DNA of 64,000 nucleotides from Trichomonas vaginalis G3 (GCF_026262505.1 NC_067203.1:9796001-9860000), one strand, 5' to 3'; counted from the first letter of the stretch, positions 8,091-18,688 are shown. A program made the numbers and translations. The notes: generated from the letters alone by a model not told the origin.

Positions 8091-11000
8091 ATGGGAGAAG
8101 TAGCTCCTATCTTTGAATCGGTCTTATTAAATCTTTTGGATTCTTTTGTTCCGCATGTAGACTTCACATTCTCGAAGTTGGAGAGCGAATTTTCTTCAAA
8201 CTCGTACAATGATGCGGAAATGGATGATATTTTGCAAAAAACTGTTCTAACATTTCCAAAAATGATGGATGAGTATCAAAGAGTACTCAGCATCATTACA
8301 GAGTTTGCAACAGCTAATCCAAATCCAGATGATGCAAAGATGAAGCGAAAAACTGAAGAAAAAGTCACAACTATCTTACATCTCCTTTGCAGCAAATTCA
8401 AATCAGAAGCTAACAGATCAGCAGAAAAAGACTTTACATTAATTAGAATCTTATCTCCCGCGTTTCGTCCATCTAATTTTTATCACTTCCAATTTTTGCG
8501 TTCTTTGACATTAATCATTCTTTCCGATATTATTAAAGACATCTTCACACGCTCGCCTAACCAGCCGGCCATTGCAAAGCTTGTAAGCTGCGCATTCCAC
8601 AATTGCGTTGCTACACATAGATTAGGACGTGTACAGAGCAAGCTTGTCTCTACATGGGCAGATACTATTGGAGAAATCTCAAAAATCTCCTTATCTGAGA
8701 TCTCCATGTCTTTTGACCAATATATCGATGATGAAAACTCTCATTTGGTTCTAGAATTAATCGGAAAAATCAAGGCAAACGATTCATTTGTTGAATCAAT
8801 CCTTATGACAGTCCAACAACAGAAAAAGAGAAAAACTTTACAAGCCCAGACACTTTCTACTCTCGCTTCCTTACTTTCTGTTGCCAAATGCAAGACAGAC
8901 CTTCTCAAAGAGTTCTTTTCATTAGCATGGTCCGTCAGATCTCAAGATGGAATCAAAGATGGCGCCGTTGACCTTATTACGACTTTATTCAACAGATTAC
9001 CAGATGAGGCCAAGAAAGCATCATCATTCTACTCTACACGTGTCTTTAAACACATTGGAAACTCCGCAAAATTAAATCGTACTGCAAATGCCTTCCTTCG
9101 CTTAATACAAGGCGATATCAGCAAGATTAATTACGTTAGTGAGCTCGATGAGCTTAAATACATCTCTTCTGCCGGTCAACAATTCGATAAAGAGCCATTT
9201 GCAACAACTTTCATGAAAACGTTCTTCGTAAAGTCATCGTTCGACGGCTGTCCCGACATTTCCATACAAATCCTTGTACAACTCGCTGCTTGCGACTTCA
9301 AATTATTTAATTCTACAATTTTACCGCAATTTATGAAACTTAAATGCGACGATATCAGGTTTGCCGTCATCCTACATGCCTGCGCGTACATACAATCGAA
9401 GGAATTCGAGAAACACGCCGCATGCAAACCATCAAAGGATCAATACCAAGAAATGAACAGCCAAATTAGATCGGCCGTCCTCGGATCGATCAGTGGCCTC
9501 GAGGGATACATTCGTACCGAGAAATTCGTGGCCAGAATCGCTGATTCCGTATCAAATTATTTTGATGAGTCGGATATCATCGTTGCTGACTTTATTAACA
9601 AGAAGAAATACACGGCATTCGAATCAGAGCAACAAGACTTCGACAGCAAGCTTACTTACATTGATACAATCAATGTTGCAACAGCATTATTATCTGTTAT
9701 TCCAAATTCACTGAAATACTCCGATTTCAGTGACGAAAAAGTCCTCAAATGTATTCTACTTCTCTCTGCCTCCAATAATATTAAGATTTCGAAGCTCGCG
9801 ACGGGAGTATTGAATCAAATTTTCTCCCAACAGAAATCTTCTCAGTATGTGATCCAAGCGTGCATCAATTATGCCCAGATATTCGATCTCCCTGTCCTTA
9901 AGATGCATTGCCTCAACGTTTTGTACAATTTATTCTTGACATACAATTATGAACCGAATGACAAGAACATTCTTGAGATACAAGCACTGGGATTAGTGTT
10001 CTTATCATCCAACATCACCGTTGCGAGGTACTACGCCCTCAATCTGTTGAAATACATCGCATCAAAATCAGAAGATCAAATTTGGTCGTTGATTGAACTG
10101 AATAATGAGATGATTTGCGAGGCATGCAAACTAACAATCCTTGTAATGGACACGCCGCCGAAACCAGTCATCACGGCGCCGCCAAGAGGCAACATTTCAT
10201 GGGAAAACGTTTGCTGTTCAAGATACAACACTCTTTGGTATCTATTCTACGCGGAAATCATCAATATTCTCATCGAGTACCACATTGACTCCGTTTTCGA
10301 CCTAATTCGAGAAAAATTATATCCGAAATACAAATCTATCATACAAGGAAACATCGATGATACCTCCAAAGCATCGAACATCCTTGTCTTGTTCTTTAAC
10401 ACCTTCGCGCGTGACACAGATCTCGAACCAGTCTCATTTAGAAAACAAACCATTGATTACTACTTCAATGAGGCTCTGAAAGCACCAAAGAACGCAGCAC
10501 AGGTCGTAATCAGTGCAATGAAGCACTTTAACTGGCGCGTTCTCATTAATAATTTGGTTTACATCAGGAATTTCCCTCCGGAATTCATTACTTTGACCGC
10601 ATCGACCATGGCCTTCATTATCCAGATGCCGAACAACTTCTCCCATATCTTAACGGCCTGTTTCCGTCCCTTCATTGAATTTCTTGCGATGGTTCAAAGT
10701 TATTTCGCTTCAAATGGAGTAAACGGACCTCGCCAAATCATCTGGGATGAAGAGCACCTCAAGTTACTCGAGAAACATTCCGAAACCGCCGTAAATTATT
10801 GTATCATAATCGCTGCAGTCTTCAACAACATTCTTGACCAGATTCCAGAAGAAGAATGGCCAGTTGCGACCCGCCAGATCATTGTACAATTCCTCTACCA
10901 CTGGTGCCAGCTCGAAGACAAAGAAAACAAAGTGAGATGTTACGCAGTCAACGCATTAATTCCTATTATGAAAGCCGGAACCATTTTTACTGATGGTTTC

Positions 11001-13376
11001 GAGTTCGAGCTCCCCATGCTTGAGATCATAGCCGAATGCCAAAGTGCCGGATACGATGTTCTTAGTTCTGTTTTGTTATATCATTTTGATTTGATGTTTG
11101 ACATTTTTGTCAGACAAATATTTATCAGGCCGCGAAGGGAATCATCCTTATTCTTTGAAGCAGTACTAAGTTCATTTGACGTATGTGCAGAAGCACAGCA
11201 AATGCAGGCACACGTTGGTTCTCTTTTGTTACTAACACAGTTCTGGGGAAGAGACAATCCAGAACCAGCAAAACCGATATTAGTAACAATTGCTGATTTG
11301 TTCATCGACCAAGCAACGAATTCCGATGTACAAAAGATCATACAGAATGCGAAGAACTTGGATTTCGTTCCTGTAATGTTTTCTTTTGCAGCTGAACAAG
11401 TGATTGAAGCTGGTTTAGAAATCATGAAATCAACAAAATTAGTAACAACTGTTAAAAACATTGTTGCTATTTTAGTTACATGGTTTTCACAAATCAGAGT
11501 TCTTCCAACGAACAAACACATCATACAAGGCATTCCTTCTAAATTTAGAAGGTTTAATGTCATCTCATTCCTTAGAGCGATGTCCGATGTATCCAAATAC
11601 ATCAATGAAGAACAACACGAAGTATTCAGTCAACTGTGGTTTGAACTATTAAGATTTGCTGATAATTCCATTGTTGTTTTACTTTGTATCTTTGAATTCG
11701 ATGACACATCGATCAAAGAAAGAATTTTCACGCAGCAACTCGAAAGAAATCCACAGTTGATAACGAAATACCTCGCAAAGAGATGCTCATTCAGTTTCTG
11801 GTACTTCCTACAGACAGAACAGAACCAAAACATTAACTCCATCATGTGGATTCTCCCTGTTTTAACAAGAGCATTCACTGATTACGTAGAAACAGAAGAT
11901 TTGGTCGAATTACATTACACAACGGTTATTCACTTCACTTTGCTATTTATAGAGAAATCTTACAAGTTCTTTGAAGATTTGATCAGTGTTTTCGAACCAG
12001 AATTTGCTGATTCCGTTCTCCAACTAACACCTGATTTAGAAGGCGGTGCAATTAATGTTGGAGAAGTTGCTTCGAAGATTGCGGAAGGATTACACGAAAT
12101 AGCACCACAAGCGAATACTCAATGGGCACAAGAAGCGTTCAAATGGGGTGTCTGCTGCAATGACATCAAAGCGGGAACAAGATCATTAGTTGTTTTCAAT
12201 GCTTTGAGAGGCGAATTCCTTCCAAACTACGCTCCAATTCTCATTGACGCCGCTGCTTACCATATACAACATTCCAGCCAGGATGATTCAAGAGATTTGG
12301 CCGCTTTCATTGGCGAGTGCTTCTCCATTTTGTACAACAACATTGATAACCCAGAAGTGACATCAATCGCATTCCAGTTCGCTTCAGAATGTCTCCACTT
12401 CAAAGAGATTGGAGATCAGTTCTTGAAGAGAGCGATGCCGATCTTCAAATACTGCGCGTTCGATACAGCGATGGCTGCTTCTGCTAAAGAGTTATTGATT
12501 GACGCGTTTACACCTTTCGCGCCTGTTTTGGAATCAGAAGCAGAAGCCCAGGAATTACTCAAAGACATTGCTGATTTAAACAACGCTCCTGAAGCTCTTT
12601 TGATTGCAGCTCCTTTCATTAAACATGGTTTGCCTTTCGTTGATTTCGGAATAACATACGAAGAAATCATGGCAACTCCTTTCGATTCACTTCATTGCAC
12701 TGTTGTTATGAAGTTCTTCATCGAAATGCTGAGAAACGCCGGCCAACCATTAGTTGACGCAATCATTGATGTTTCTACAGAGTTGACAAGGAGATTTGGC
12801 GATTGCATTCCTGCAGCAATTCTCAACCAAATTTACGTTGTCGCGTTGACAAAAGTCAGCCAATTCAGGTCGGCAATTAATTTCATCATGTTGATCACTG
12901 CTACAGATCCATCCATTGCCACTGCAACACAGTCTGTTGAGAGCGAAAATCAGCATTCGTTTGCAGAACTCGCGAAGAAGATCTCTTCTTTGGTTGGAGA
13001 TAACAGAGATCAGTGCGCAATCACGAATTGCCAGTCAATTCCTCAGTTGAGAGGAATCATTTCTCAGGAGAATCCTCCAAAGATTACTCCTTTCTCAACA
13101 CAACACGAGATGTTCGTGGGATTAAAGAGAGCAGAGGATACTTCGGGATCGTCAAGAACAAGAATCAAGAGAATGTCTTCTTCTTGTTCAATTGCTCGTG
13201 GTTTGTTGTTCGCTAATTCAAAGACAACTGTGTTGAACATGATGCAACAAACACCAAATATCACTGTTAAACAGTTGCCAACACCAATTGTTAAACAGGA
13301 GCTCTTCCAGAAACAAGAAACTTCACCACAAGATTTCTTGTTATCAATAGAACAATTCGCTCAACTTGGAAATTAG
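8091..13376 (+). CDS. Giant HEAT-repeat protein, possibly Furry/Tao3/Mor2-like
   Basis: 1761 residues, all helical, without transmembrane segments. Solenoid-like stretches are seen throughout, for example 'KVRCYAVNALIPIMKAG' near residue 950 and 'GYDVLSSVLLYHFDLM' near 1000. The size and a central region of the type 'R-x-YALNLLKYIASKSEDQIW' are reminiscent of Furry/Tao3 cell-morphogenesis scaffolds that work with NDR kinases and Mob proteins, but this comes from memory and is not firm. The last 80 residues are Ser/Thr/Lys-rich and look disordered, with a possible phosphorylation cluster 'TSGSSRTRIKRMSSSCS'. GC content is somewhat higher than in neighbours. Other solenoid families (NF1-like, importin-like) are possible. 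Confidence 0.8.
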   Translation: MGEVAPIFESVLLNLLDSFVPHVDFTFSKLESEFSSNSYNDAEMDDILQKTVLTFPKMMDEYQRVLSIITEFATANPNPDDAKMKRKTEEKVTTILHLLCSKFKSEANRSAEKDFTLIRILSPAFRPSNFYHFQFLRSLTLIILSDIIKDIFTRSPNQPAIAKLVSCAFHNCVATHRLGRVQSKLVSTWADTIGEISKISLSEISMSFDQYIDDENSHLVLELIGKIKANDSFVESILMTVQQQKKRKTLQAQTLSTLASLLSVAKCKTDLLKEFFSLAWSVRSQDGIKDGAVDLITTLFNRLPDEAKKASSFYSTRVFKHIGNSAKLNRTANAFLRLIQGDISKINYVSELDELKYISSAGQQFDKEPFATTFMKTFFVKSSFDGCPDISIQILVQLAACDFKLFNSTILPQFMKLKCDDIRFAVILHACAYIQSKEFEKHAACKPSKDQYQEMNSQIRSAVLGSISGLEGYIRTEKFVARIADSVSNYFDESDIIVADFINKKKYTAFESEQQDFDSKLTYIDTINVATALLSVIPNSLKYSDFSDEKVLKCILLLSASNNIKISKLATGVLNQIFSQQKSSQYVIQACINYAQIFDLPVLKMHCLNVLYNLFLTYNYEPNDKNILEIQALGLVFLSSNITVARYYALNLLKYIASKSEDQIWSLIELNNEMICEACKLTILVMDTPPKPVITAPPRGNISWENVCCSRYNTLWYLFYAEIINILIEYHIDSVFDLIREKLYPKYKSIIQGNIDDTSKASNILVLFFNTFARDTDLEPVSFRKQTIDYYFNEALKAPKNAAQVVISAMKHFNWRVLINNLVYIRNFPPEFITLTASTMAFIIQMPNNFSHILTACFRPFIEFLAMVQSYFASNGVNGPRQIIWDEEHLKLLEKHSETAVNYCIIIAAVFNNILDQIPEEEWPVATRQIIVQFLYHWCQLEDKENKVRCYAVNALIPIMKAGTIFTDGFEFELPMLEIIAECQSAGYDVLSSVLLYHFDLMFDIFVRQIFIRPRRESSLFFEAVLSSFDVCAEAQQMQAHVGSLLLLTQFWGRDNPEPAKPILVTIADLFIDQATNSDVQKIIQNAKNLDFVPVMFSFAAEQVIEAGLEIMKSTKLVTTVKNIVAILVTWFSQIRVLPTNKHIIQGIPSKFRRFNVISFLRAMSDVSKYINEEQHEVFSQLWFELLRFADNSIVVLLCIFEFDDTSIKERIFTQQLERNPQLITKYLAKRCSFSFWYFLQTEQNQNINSIMWILPVLTRAFTDYVETEDLVELHYTTVIHFTLLFIEKSYKFFEDLISVFEPEFADSVLQLTPDLEGGAINVGEVASKIAEGLHEIAPQANTQWAQEAFKWGVCCNDIKAGTRSLVVFNALRGEFLPNYAPILIDAAAYHIQHSSQDDSRDLAAFIGECFSILYNNIDNPEVTSIAFQFASECLHFKEIGDQFLKRAMPIFKYCAFDTAMAASAKELLIDAFTPFAPVLESEAEAQELLKDIADLNNAPEALLIAAPFIKHGLPFVDFGITYEEIMATPFDSLHCTVVMKFFIEMLRNAGQPLVDAIIDVSTELTRRFGDCIPAAILNQIYVVALTKVSQFRSAINFIMLITATDPSIATATQSVESENQHSFAELAKKISSLVGDNRDQCAITNCQSIPQLRGIISQENPPKITPFSTQHEMFVGLKRAEDTSGSSRTRIKRMSSSCSIARGLLFANSKTTVLNMMQQTPNITVKQLPTPIVKQELFQKQETSPQDFLLSIEQFAQLGN

Positions 13377-14062
13377 AAATTTATTTTATTATTTTTATAT
13401 TTTTATGATATTTTTCTTGTAAAAAATATGGTTTATTATATTATTCGATTCAGTAGAATGAATATATTATTCAAGTTCTGAATGAATAGATTACGTTTCA
13501 ATTTCTATCATTGAAGACTTTTTTTCAGAAGATGAAGAAAAAACTCAATTAGAAAATGCTAAGGATGCACTTAAAACTTTTTGACACTCTCTCAAAAAGA
13601 GATATAGGGGTGTGAAGCTTCATAGATAATAAAACCTTAAACAGGAAATTTGAGAGTGTGTCAGAAAGTGGTAAGTGCACCCTTAATATAGTTATCTAAA
13701 CTTTGAATTCTTAACAAAGTTTTTTTTACTCGGATAATTCAGATTTTAACAGTTTACTCATATATATCTCATTCCATTATACATCTATATAAAAGGTTTT
13801 ATATGGGGTGCAAAAATGAACGAAAACGATTATTTAAATCCAACAATTTCACATGCAAAAAATATAAAAGAAAAAAATACATACATCTTTTGATTACATT
13901 ACGCGGATATATATTTAAATTGGCAAAAAATGAACAAATTGAATTTAAATTAATCGGTATTGAGCATTTTTGCACTTTTAGGAAAACCATATATAAAAGA
14001 GGAGAAATTTCTTTTTTAATTCTTTAAAATTCGGAATTATAATTATTATTAGTAATTTAAAA
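13377..14062. other. Intergenic with one MITE
   Basis: Apart from the 122-bp TA-flanked element at 13562-13683 the spacer is AT-rich. An AT-rich 74-codon frame (13803-14027) shows no protein-like features and was not called. Confidence 0.5.
13562..13683. mobile_element. 122-bp TA-flanked MITE (AGGRTGCACTTA termini)
   Basis: The ends are imperfect inverted repeats of about 34 bp: AGGATGCACTTAAAAC on the left and, reverse-complemented, AGGGTGCACTTACCAC on the right, both followed by a 'TGACACWCTCTCAAA' tract. A TA dinucleotide flanks both sides (13560-13561 and 13684-13685), as expected for Tc1/mariner-type insertion. No coding capacity. Confidence 0.75.
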
Positions 14063-15217
14063 TTAGAAGTTTAATTGCGAAACAATTGTTCCGCCCCATT
14101 CAATGACTGTAAAGCCATCACGTTTGAATCTTGGAAGATCTTGTGGTTCAACATCACAAGGAGTTTGTAGAGGTAGAGCAGCGAAGAAAACTCTATTTAT
14201 ATTATCGGGTTTAGGATCGACACATAATGGACACATCTCATCAAAGTTTTCTAACTGGAAGTATATTTTCAGGTAGTTGTAAGCAGCGAGTTTTGGACAC
14301 CAATAAGTGACGAAGTCACATATCTCAGAATCGTTGAGATTCATAAACTTTAATTTCTCTTCGAAGAACTCAACACTATCTTTTCCTTTGATCACAAATC
14401 CCTTGTCCATCTGAAGATTAGGGTAAAAGAGTGTTTCCCAGAAGAGATATCTCAATTTCTTTCCTCTGTGATTGATTTCGCCTGTTGGTGAAGCTTTGAC
14501 GTTCCATGTACTTCCTTCGTCGAATGATGGATAAACAAAAGAGAAAACACCATCATTGACTTTAATATTTACTTTCACATCAATCTCTTCTTTTGGATAT
14601 AAATAAATGACAGGTTTTCCTCCGCGGTTCCTCAGACATATATTGATCACACAGTGATCTTGTATATTGTAATCTGATAATGGATGATTAGGTATAATTT
14701 GCTTTGTACCACATCTTGCTCTGAATTTATCTATATCTATTCCAAATTCTGCTGCAATCATGTTAATTAATTCTGTTGAATTAATCTTATTATCAATTAC
14801 CAGGTTTCTCATCCTTCCTTCATAATTAAGGAAGATGCTAATATTTCCATTCCTAGAAGAATTAGAATAATTTTTGATTAGATGAACAGCTTTTTCATCA
14901 TGAGGAATGTTCTTGTAGAATGAAAATACTTTATTAAGAGAAGGAATTCCGAGAACTGAAGTGAAAGTTTCTTCAACTTCTTCGACTTCATCTTGAGTCT
15001 TGAAATCAACAGTGCGTGCACGACTAATCATCTTAAACATGTCATCTTTACCGTTATATTCTGCGAGGTTTTCAAACAAATTTGAGAATTGACAAGCTGT
15101 CAAAGTTGCGTAATTAAGAATTTTGCATATCTCTAATGGTTTCCTTTCAGATAAAAATTCATCATCATCAATATATTCTGATATGTTTTCTCCTATTTCC
15201 TTCCAATTTTGCTGCAT
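14063..15217 (-). CDS. Ubiquitin-like/KPVIYLYP fusion with a 124-residue N-terminal extension
   Basis: Paralogue of the gene at 3341. Residues 1-124 resemble the N-terminal segment of trichomonad ankyrin/BTB proteins ('EICKILNYATLTACQF', 'MFKMISRARTVDF'). Residues 125-200 are a ubiquitin-like module of exactly 76 residues ending 'LRNRGG', with 'PLSDYNIQ' and Lys48 kept and Ile44 replaced by Arg. From 201 on the KPVIYLYP domain is identical in protein to the other copy except the last residue. The start is supported by an initiator at 15228-15236. Because the ubiquitin-like module is internal here, cleavage after GG would release a 200-residue conjugatable protein with an N-terminal adaptor; that is inference. 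Confidence 0.85.
   Translation of the reverse strand: MQQNWKEIGENISEYIDDDEFLSERKPLEICKILNYATLTACQFSNLFENLAEYNGKDDMFKMISRARTVDFKTQDEVEEVEETFTSVLGIPSLNKVFSFYKNIPHDEKAVHLIKNYSNSSRNGNISIFLNYEGRMRNLVIDNKINSTELINMIAAEFGIDIDKFRARCGTKQIIPNHPLSDYNIQDHCVINICLRNRGGKPVIYLYPKEEIDVKVNIKVNDGVFSFVYPSFDEGSTWNVKASPTGEINHRGKKLRYLFWETLFYPNLQMDKGFVIKGKDSVEFFEEKLKFMNLNDSEICDFVTYWCPKLAAYNYLKIYFQLENFDEMCPLCVDPKPDNINRVFFAALPLQTPCDVEPQDLPRFKRDGFTVIEWGGTIVSQLNF
14070..14624 (-). repeat. Near-identical 555-bp inverted repeat, arm 2
   Basis: Partner of 3562-4116, in opposite orientation about 10 kb away. The similarity begins at the Gly-Gly codons. Confidence 0.9.
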
Positions 15218-15227
15218 TAATCAACAA

Positions 15228-15236
15228 AATAAATGA
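15228..15236 (-). promoter_or_regulatory. Initiator TCATTTATT of the 14063-15217 gene
   Basis: The minus strand reads TCATTTATT, 10 bases before the ATG. It is identical to the motif at 3327-3335 of the paralogue. Confidence 0.65.
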
Positions 15237-17457
15237 AAATTTTAAAATTGAAATATTCCTCTGAATTTTTTTTTCCACATCAGAAAAAAAAGTCGTTCTA
15301 TTACCACCTTTCCAAAAATTCAGCATCTATCATTCAATACAAAATCAAGTCTTTTCTTATTATTTCGATTTTATATTGAAAGTCGTAACAAATTAAATTA
15401 TACATATTTGCTATTTTATTTATGGACTTCATTAATGGCTCATCAATGCTGAAGAAATAGACTAACAAAGAAAATACATATACAATAAATGAACATATTA
15501 GATATTTCAAACCATAAAAATTAAATTCAGGTTGAGCCTCTTATAGTCTCTTTAAGTATAAGCGAACGCCTATTGTTAAACATGAAAACATGCATGCTGA
15601 CTTTAATTGCTAAATATTATAAGTTAATGTAGAATATATGAAGTGTATCAACTAATACATAAAACTTTGCTTTGTGCTATTTAATATTGCTGGCATAAAT
15701 TTTATGATAATCTATTAGAGTTTGTTTTCTACTCATCGAATTTTGCCCAATTCGAATTTTTGTGAAAAAGTTTACAAATCAGAACAATAGAAATTGAGAG
15801 CCTCCAGGTCCTCTGTCTTTGATCTTCATCTTTTGTCAAAGGTACATTCACTAGGCGATAACAGTAAAATGGGATGAAAATAGGATAAATAGTATCCCTA
15901 TATAGTGCCTAACAATATTTATACGGGCCAAAAAAAATTTGGCTAGAGATTTGGCGAGTTAGAAAACTTAGAAAATTGAGAGGAATTTTTATTTTCGAAT
16001 TTTTTTGGAAAGTTAAAATTGTGATTAAAAATCGATTTCCGGGAGAACTAAGCATCTCATCATATATTTAAATCGATAAAATTATTAAATAATAGTTGAA
16101 TAGTACAACAACATGAAATTGTGGCTGAATATACAAAAAAAATGAACATAATTGACATTTTTGAAAATTCATATAGTTAGATGGTGACAGACTCATAAAC
16201 TATACTTTAGCTAAGAATGATATATGATTTCAACAACACATGGTTAAAATCATAAAAATTTTTTAGATTTCAAACAGATATATGGTAATCTAATGGAACA
16301 GAGTCAGCAAATAGCATGTAAAATATGTTACAATTAACTTTTTATTATATTCAATAGTAAATATCGAATGGTATCCAGCTTTATGGTTAAATATTTTCTT
16401 ATCGAGCTTCTCTTGAACTGTTGTATTAAGGTTGTAAATTTTTGATGCTAGAAACTTTGGAATCTTCTTTGCTGCAGCATTTTTCTTGAGAGTTCTTGCA
16501 ATTTCGAATAGATCTGCGCATTGTATGAAGTGGGGGCTTTAAAATATCTTGAAAACAGAATAGGACTGCTTTTCCAAAGGAATGCTTACTTGTAAATCAG
16601 AGAGTTTCAAAAATGAGTACAAGATTATCATCATACATTTTGATTTTGCTGCGTAAAAGGAAGACAAGGTATTAACAGATCATTTACTGTTGTTCATCAA
16701 AAGAAGAAAACTTTGATAACAACTAATGATGATAAAATCAAGCAATCTTTTAATATTTTAAATTGATAAGACATTCAAAATATTTGAATGGTTTCAAATA
16801 TTTTCTTTTAATTTCTCTAATATATTATCATGACTATATAATCAAATTTAAATTTTTATTCAAAAAGGCAATATTTCAAATTTTTAATTTCAATTATCTT
16901 AATTCTGCAATAAATGTATTTAATTGTAGCAAATTTAATGATCTTTCGTCATGGTTAGCAATTTGGAACTCATAAATTAATGATTTCTTCAAGTAAAATT
17001 CTGCATTATTTCAAAAGTCAATAATTCTCTAGTAACTTTTTCCCAAACCCTAACCATTATATTATATGTGTAATAGAGAATAATTGCAAAAAAAGATGGC
17101 CGAATTTACTGGGTAGTTCTTGTGATGCGAAATAATTGGAATTTAACACCTAGTTTTAGCAGCATCATTCTCTTTTTGCTCTCATTTAAATGCTTTTGCA
17201 CACTTTAATTTTGAAATATAAGAGTTTTAGAAATTATCAAATTTATCTGCTCAAATACTATAGATCTTCATAAGTGTTAATAGAATCACCAGCCTTACAT
17301 ATAGTGTTTAATATAATGATGCACATCATACTGGGATTTATTCCTTATTCATCTAGTTATTATAAGATTTACAACCCCATGAAAATTTAAAATTTTGTCA
17401 AAAATAGTGAATGTACCTTTCTTTTGTCAAATGTTCCAATTTGAAAGGGAGAAAAAG
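15237..17457. other. 2.2-kb gene-poor spacer
   Basis: No complete gene. A minus-strand stretch at 16290-16538 is open for 83 codons and has a protein-like composition, but lacks a start. A second open stretch of about 64 codons on the minus strand near 15720-15910 is bounded by stops. Both may be gene relics. Confidence 0.5.
16290..16538 (-). pseudogene. Possible gene relic, 83 open codons without a start
   Basis: The minus strand reads 'HFIQCADLFEIARTLKKNAA' and continues to a TAG at 16290-16292. The local composition is less AT-rich than the surroundings. A stop lies directly upstream. No family recognised. Confidence 0.25.
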
Positions 17458-17466
17458 TCACTTTTA
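17458..17466 (+). promoter_or_regulatory. Initiator TCACTTTTA
   Basis: Clear TCAYTW match 18 bases before the ATG at 17485. Confidence 0.7.
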
Positions 17467-17484
17467 TAAAAGTAACAAACATTG

Positions 17485-18183
17485 ATGAATGCATTGTTGA
17501 GGAAAAAATCATTACAGATAATGGAGCACCTTATGACAAAGCCATGCTCTTCTATCTTTAATAATGCACAAAGGATGAAGCTTCATAAGAATGATAAGGT
17601 TGCGCAACCAGCAGAAAACCAACTTTGCCTAAATTTAATTAAACAGAAAATATTAGAAAACAAATACCAGCGCATACAGAACTGGTTTGACGATATTGAG
17701 CAACTTTGGACTGAAATAGAAATACAACCATCAATTGAACCAGAAATTCTTTGCTGTGTTTCGGAAAGCAGAAAATTGTTCAATAAGGAACGCAGGTCTA
17801 TTGATATTCTTTCAACTTCTAGTTGGCCAGATGAACTTGCACGCGTTAAAACAAAATTATTAGTTGCAATGTCTTTCCCACCACCAAAGATCAAACAAGT
17901 TGCATGCAACTTAAATAATTCGCTTATACCAAAACCAGAGGTCCCGGCTATTGACGAGAAAGAACTTCGCGCCTTTGTAAAAGCATCAGATATGATGGAA
18001 ACAGAGGAAGAGAACAATGAGATCAACAGAATATTACTGGAAATGCAACCAGAAATTAATATCCCGGAGAATTCAAGCGCTCTTGTTGATGTTACGGCTT
18101 TATCAGTACAAACCATCCAAGCACTCAAAGCATACATGAAATCTCGCTTAGAAGAGAGAGGTTTACAATACCCTACATCATAA
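17485..18183 (+). CDS. Bromodomain-like protein
   Basis: 232 residues. The first 60 fit the start of a bromodomain in the divergent trichomonad style: 'LQIMEHLMTKPCSSIFN' (helix Z), then 'LNLIKQKILENKYQRIQNWFDDIEQLW' (helices A-B), where usual bromodomains have 'L..IK.KL....Y....F..D'. The conserved Asn of the acetyl-lysine pocket is not evident, since the region after 'LWTEIE' diverges, so binding activity is uncertain. The rest is helical and acidic ('METEEENNEINRILLEMQPEI') with a C-terminal helix that may mediate interactions. A well-placed initiator supports the ATG at 17485. Likely nuclear if the bromodomain reading is right. Confidence 0.6.
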   Translation: MNALLRKKSLQIMEHLMTKPCSSIFNNAQRMKLHKNDKVAQPAENQLCLNLIKQKILENKYQRIQNWFDDIEQLWTEIEIQPSIEPEILCCVSESRKLFNKERRSIDILSTSSWPDELARVKTKLLVAMSFPPPKIKQVACNLNNSLIPKPEVPAIDEKELRAFVKASDMMETEEENNEINRILLEMQPEINIPENSSALVDVTALSVQTIQALKAYMKSRLEERGLQYPTS

Positions 18184-18355
18184 ATTTGTATAAATCATTT
18201 TGTTTTTTATGTGATTTATTAAAATATGTTTTTTTGATAATTCTATTGATAATTATCAGTATTTTCGGTAAAAATTCGATTGCATTTGATTCGAATTCTA
18301 AATAAAATATTGATTTTAGTTAAATATATTTTTTTGCAAAAAAAGGGGTGTTCAT

Positions 18356-18679
18356 TTAGAAATCGAACATGTCACCAAGGTCGAGTGGGGCGGCTGGTTC
18401 TTCTTCCTTAGCCTCTTCCTTTGGAGCCTCTTCAGCAGCAGCGCCAGCAGCACCGGCAGCTGGAGCAGCAGCAACAGCGGCGCCTGTTGAGATCATCTTC
18501 TTAGCACCCTCTTCGATGAGTTCTTCGATGTTCTTGCCCTCGAATTTGGCAATAACATGATTGAGTTTCTGTTCATCGACGGCAGCGCCAACGGATTCAA
18601 GGATAGCCTTGACATCTGCAGCAGATGGAGTAGCATTTCCACCAGCAATTGCAAGAAGGTATGCAGCGACGTATTTCAT
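18356..18679 (-). CDS. RPP2: 60S acidic ribosomal protein P2
   Basis: 107 residues starting 'MKYVAAYLLAIAGGNATPSA', the hallmark P2 N-terminus, followed by the helical dimerisation domain, an Ala-rich hinge ('AAAPAAGAAGAAAEEAP') and a charged tail. P2 pairs with P1 on P0 to form the ribosomal stalk that recruits GTPase factors. The length is normal. The C-terminus is unusual: it ends 'APLDLGDMFDF' rather than the common eukaryotic 'SDDDMGFGLFD'. The true start is the ATG at 18679; the frame is open further upstream without an ATG. A CCTTT motif lies 9 bases before the ATG. Confidence 0.95.
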   Translation of the reverse strand: MKYVAAYLLAIAGGNATPSAADVKAILESVGAAVDEQKLNHVIAKFEGKNIEELIEEGAKKMISTGAAVAAAPAAGAAGAAAEEAPKEEAKEEEPAAPLDLGDMFDF

Positions 18680-18688
18680 CTGTAAAAG

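Noticed and set aside
13803-14027. 74-residue plus-strand frame
   Set aside because: Very AT-rich Lys/Ile/Phe composition expected by chance, no initiator.
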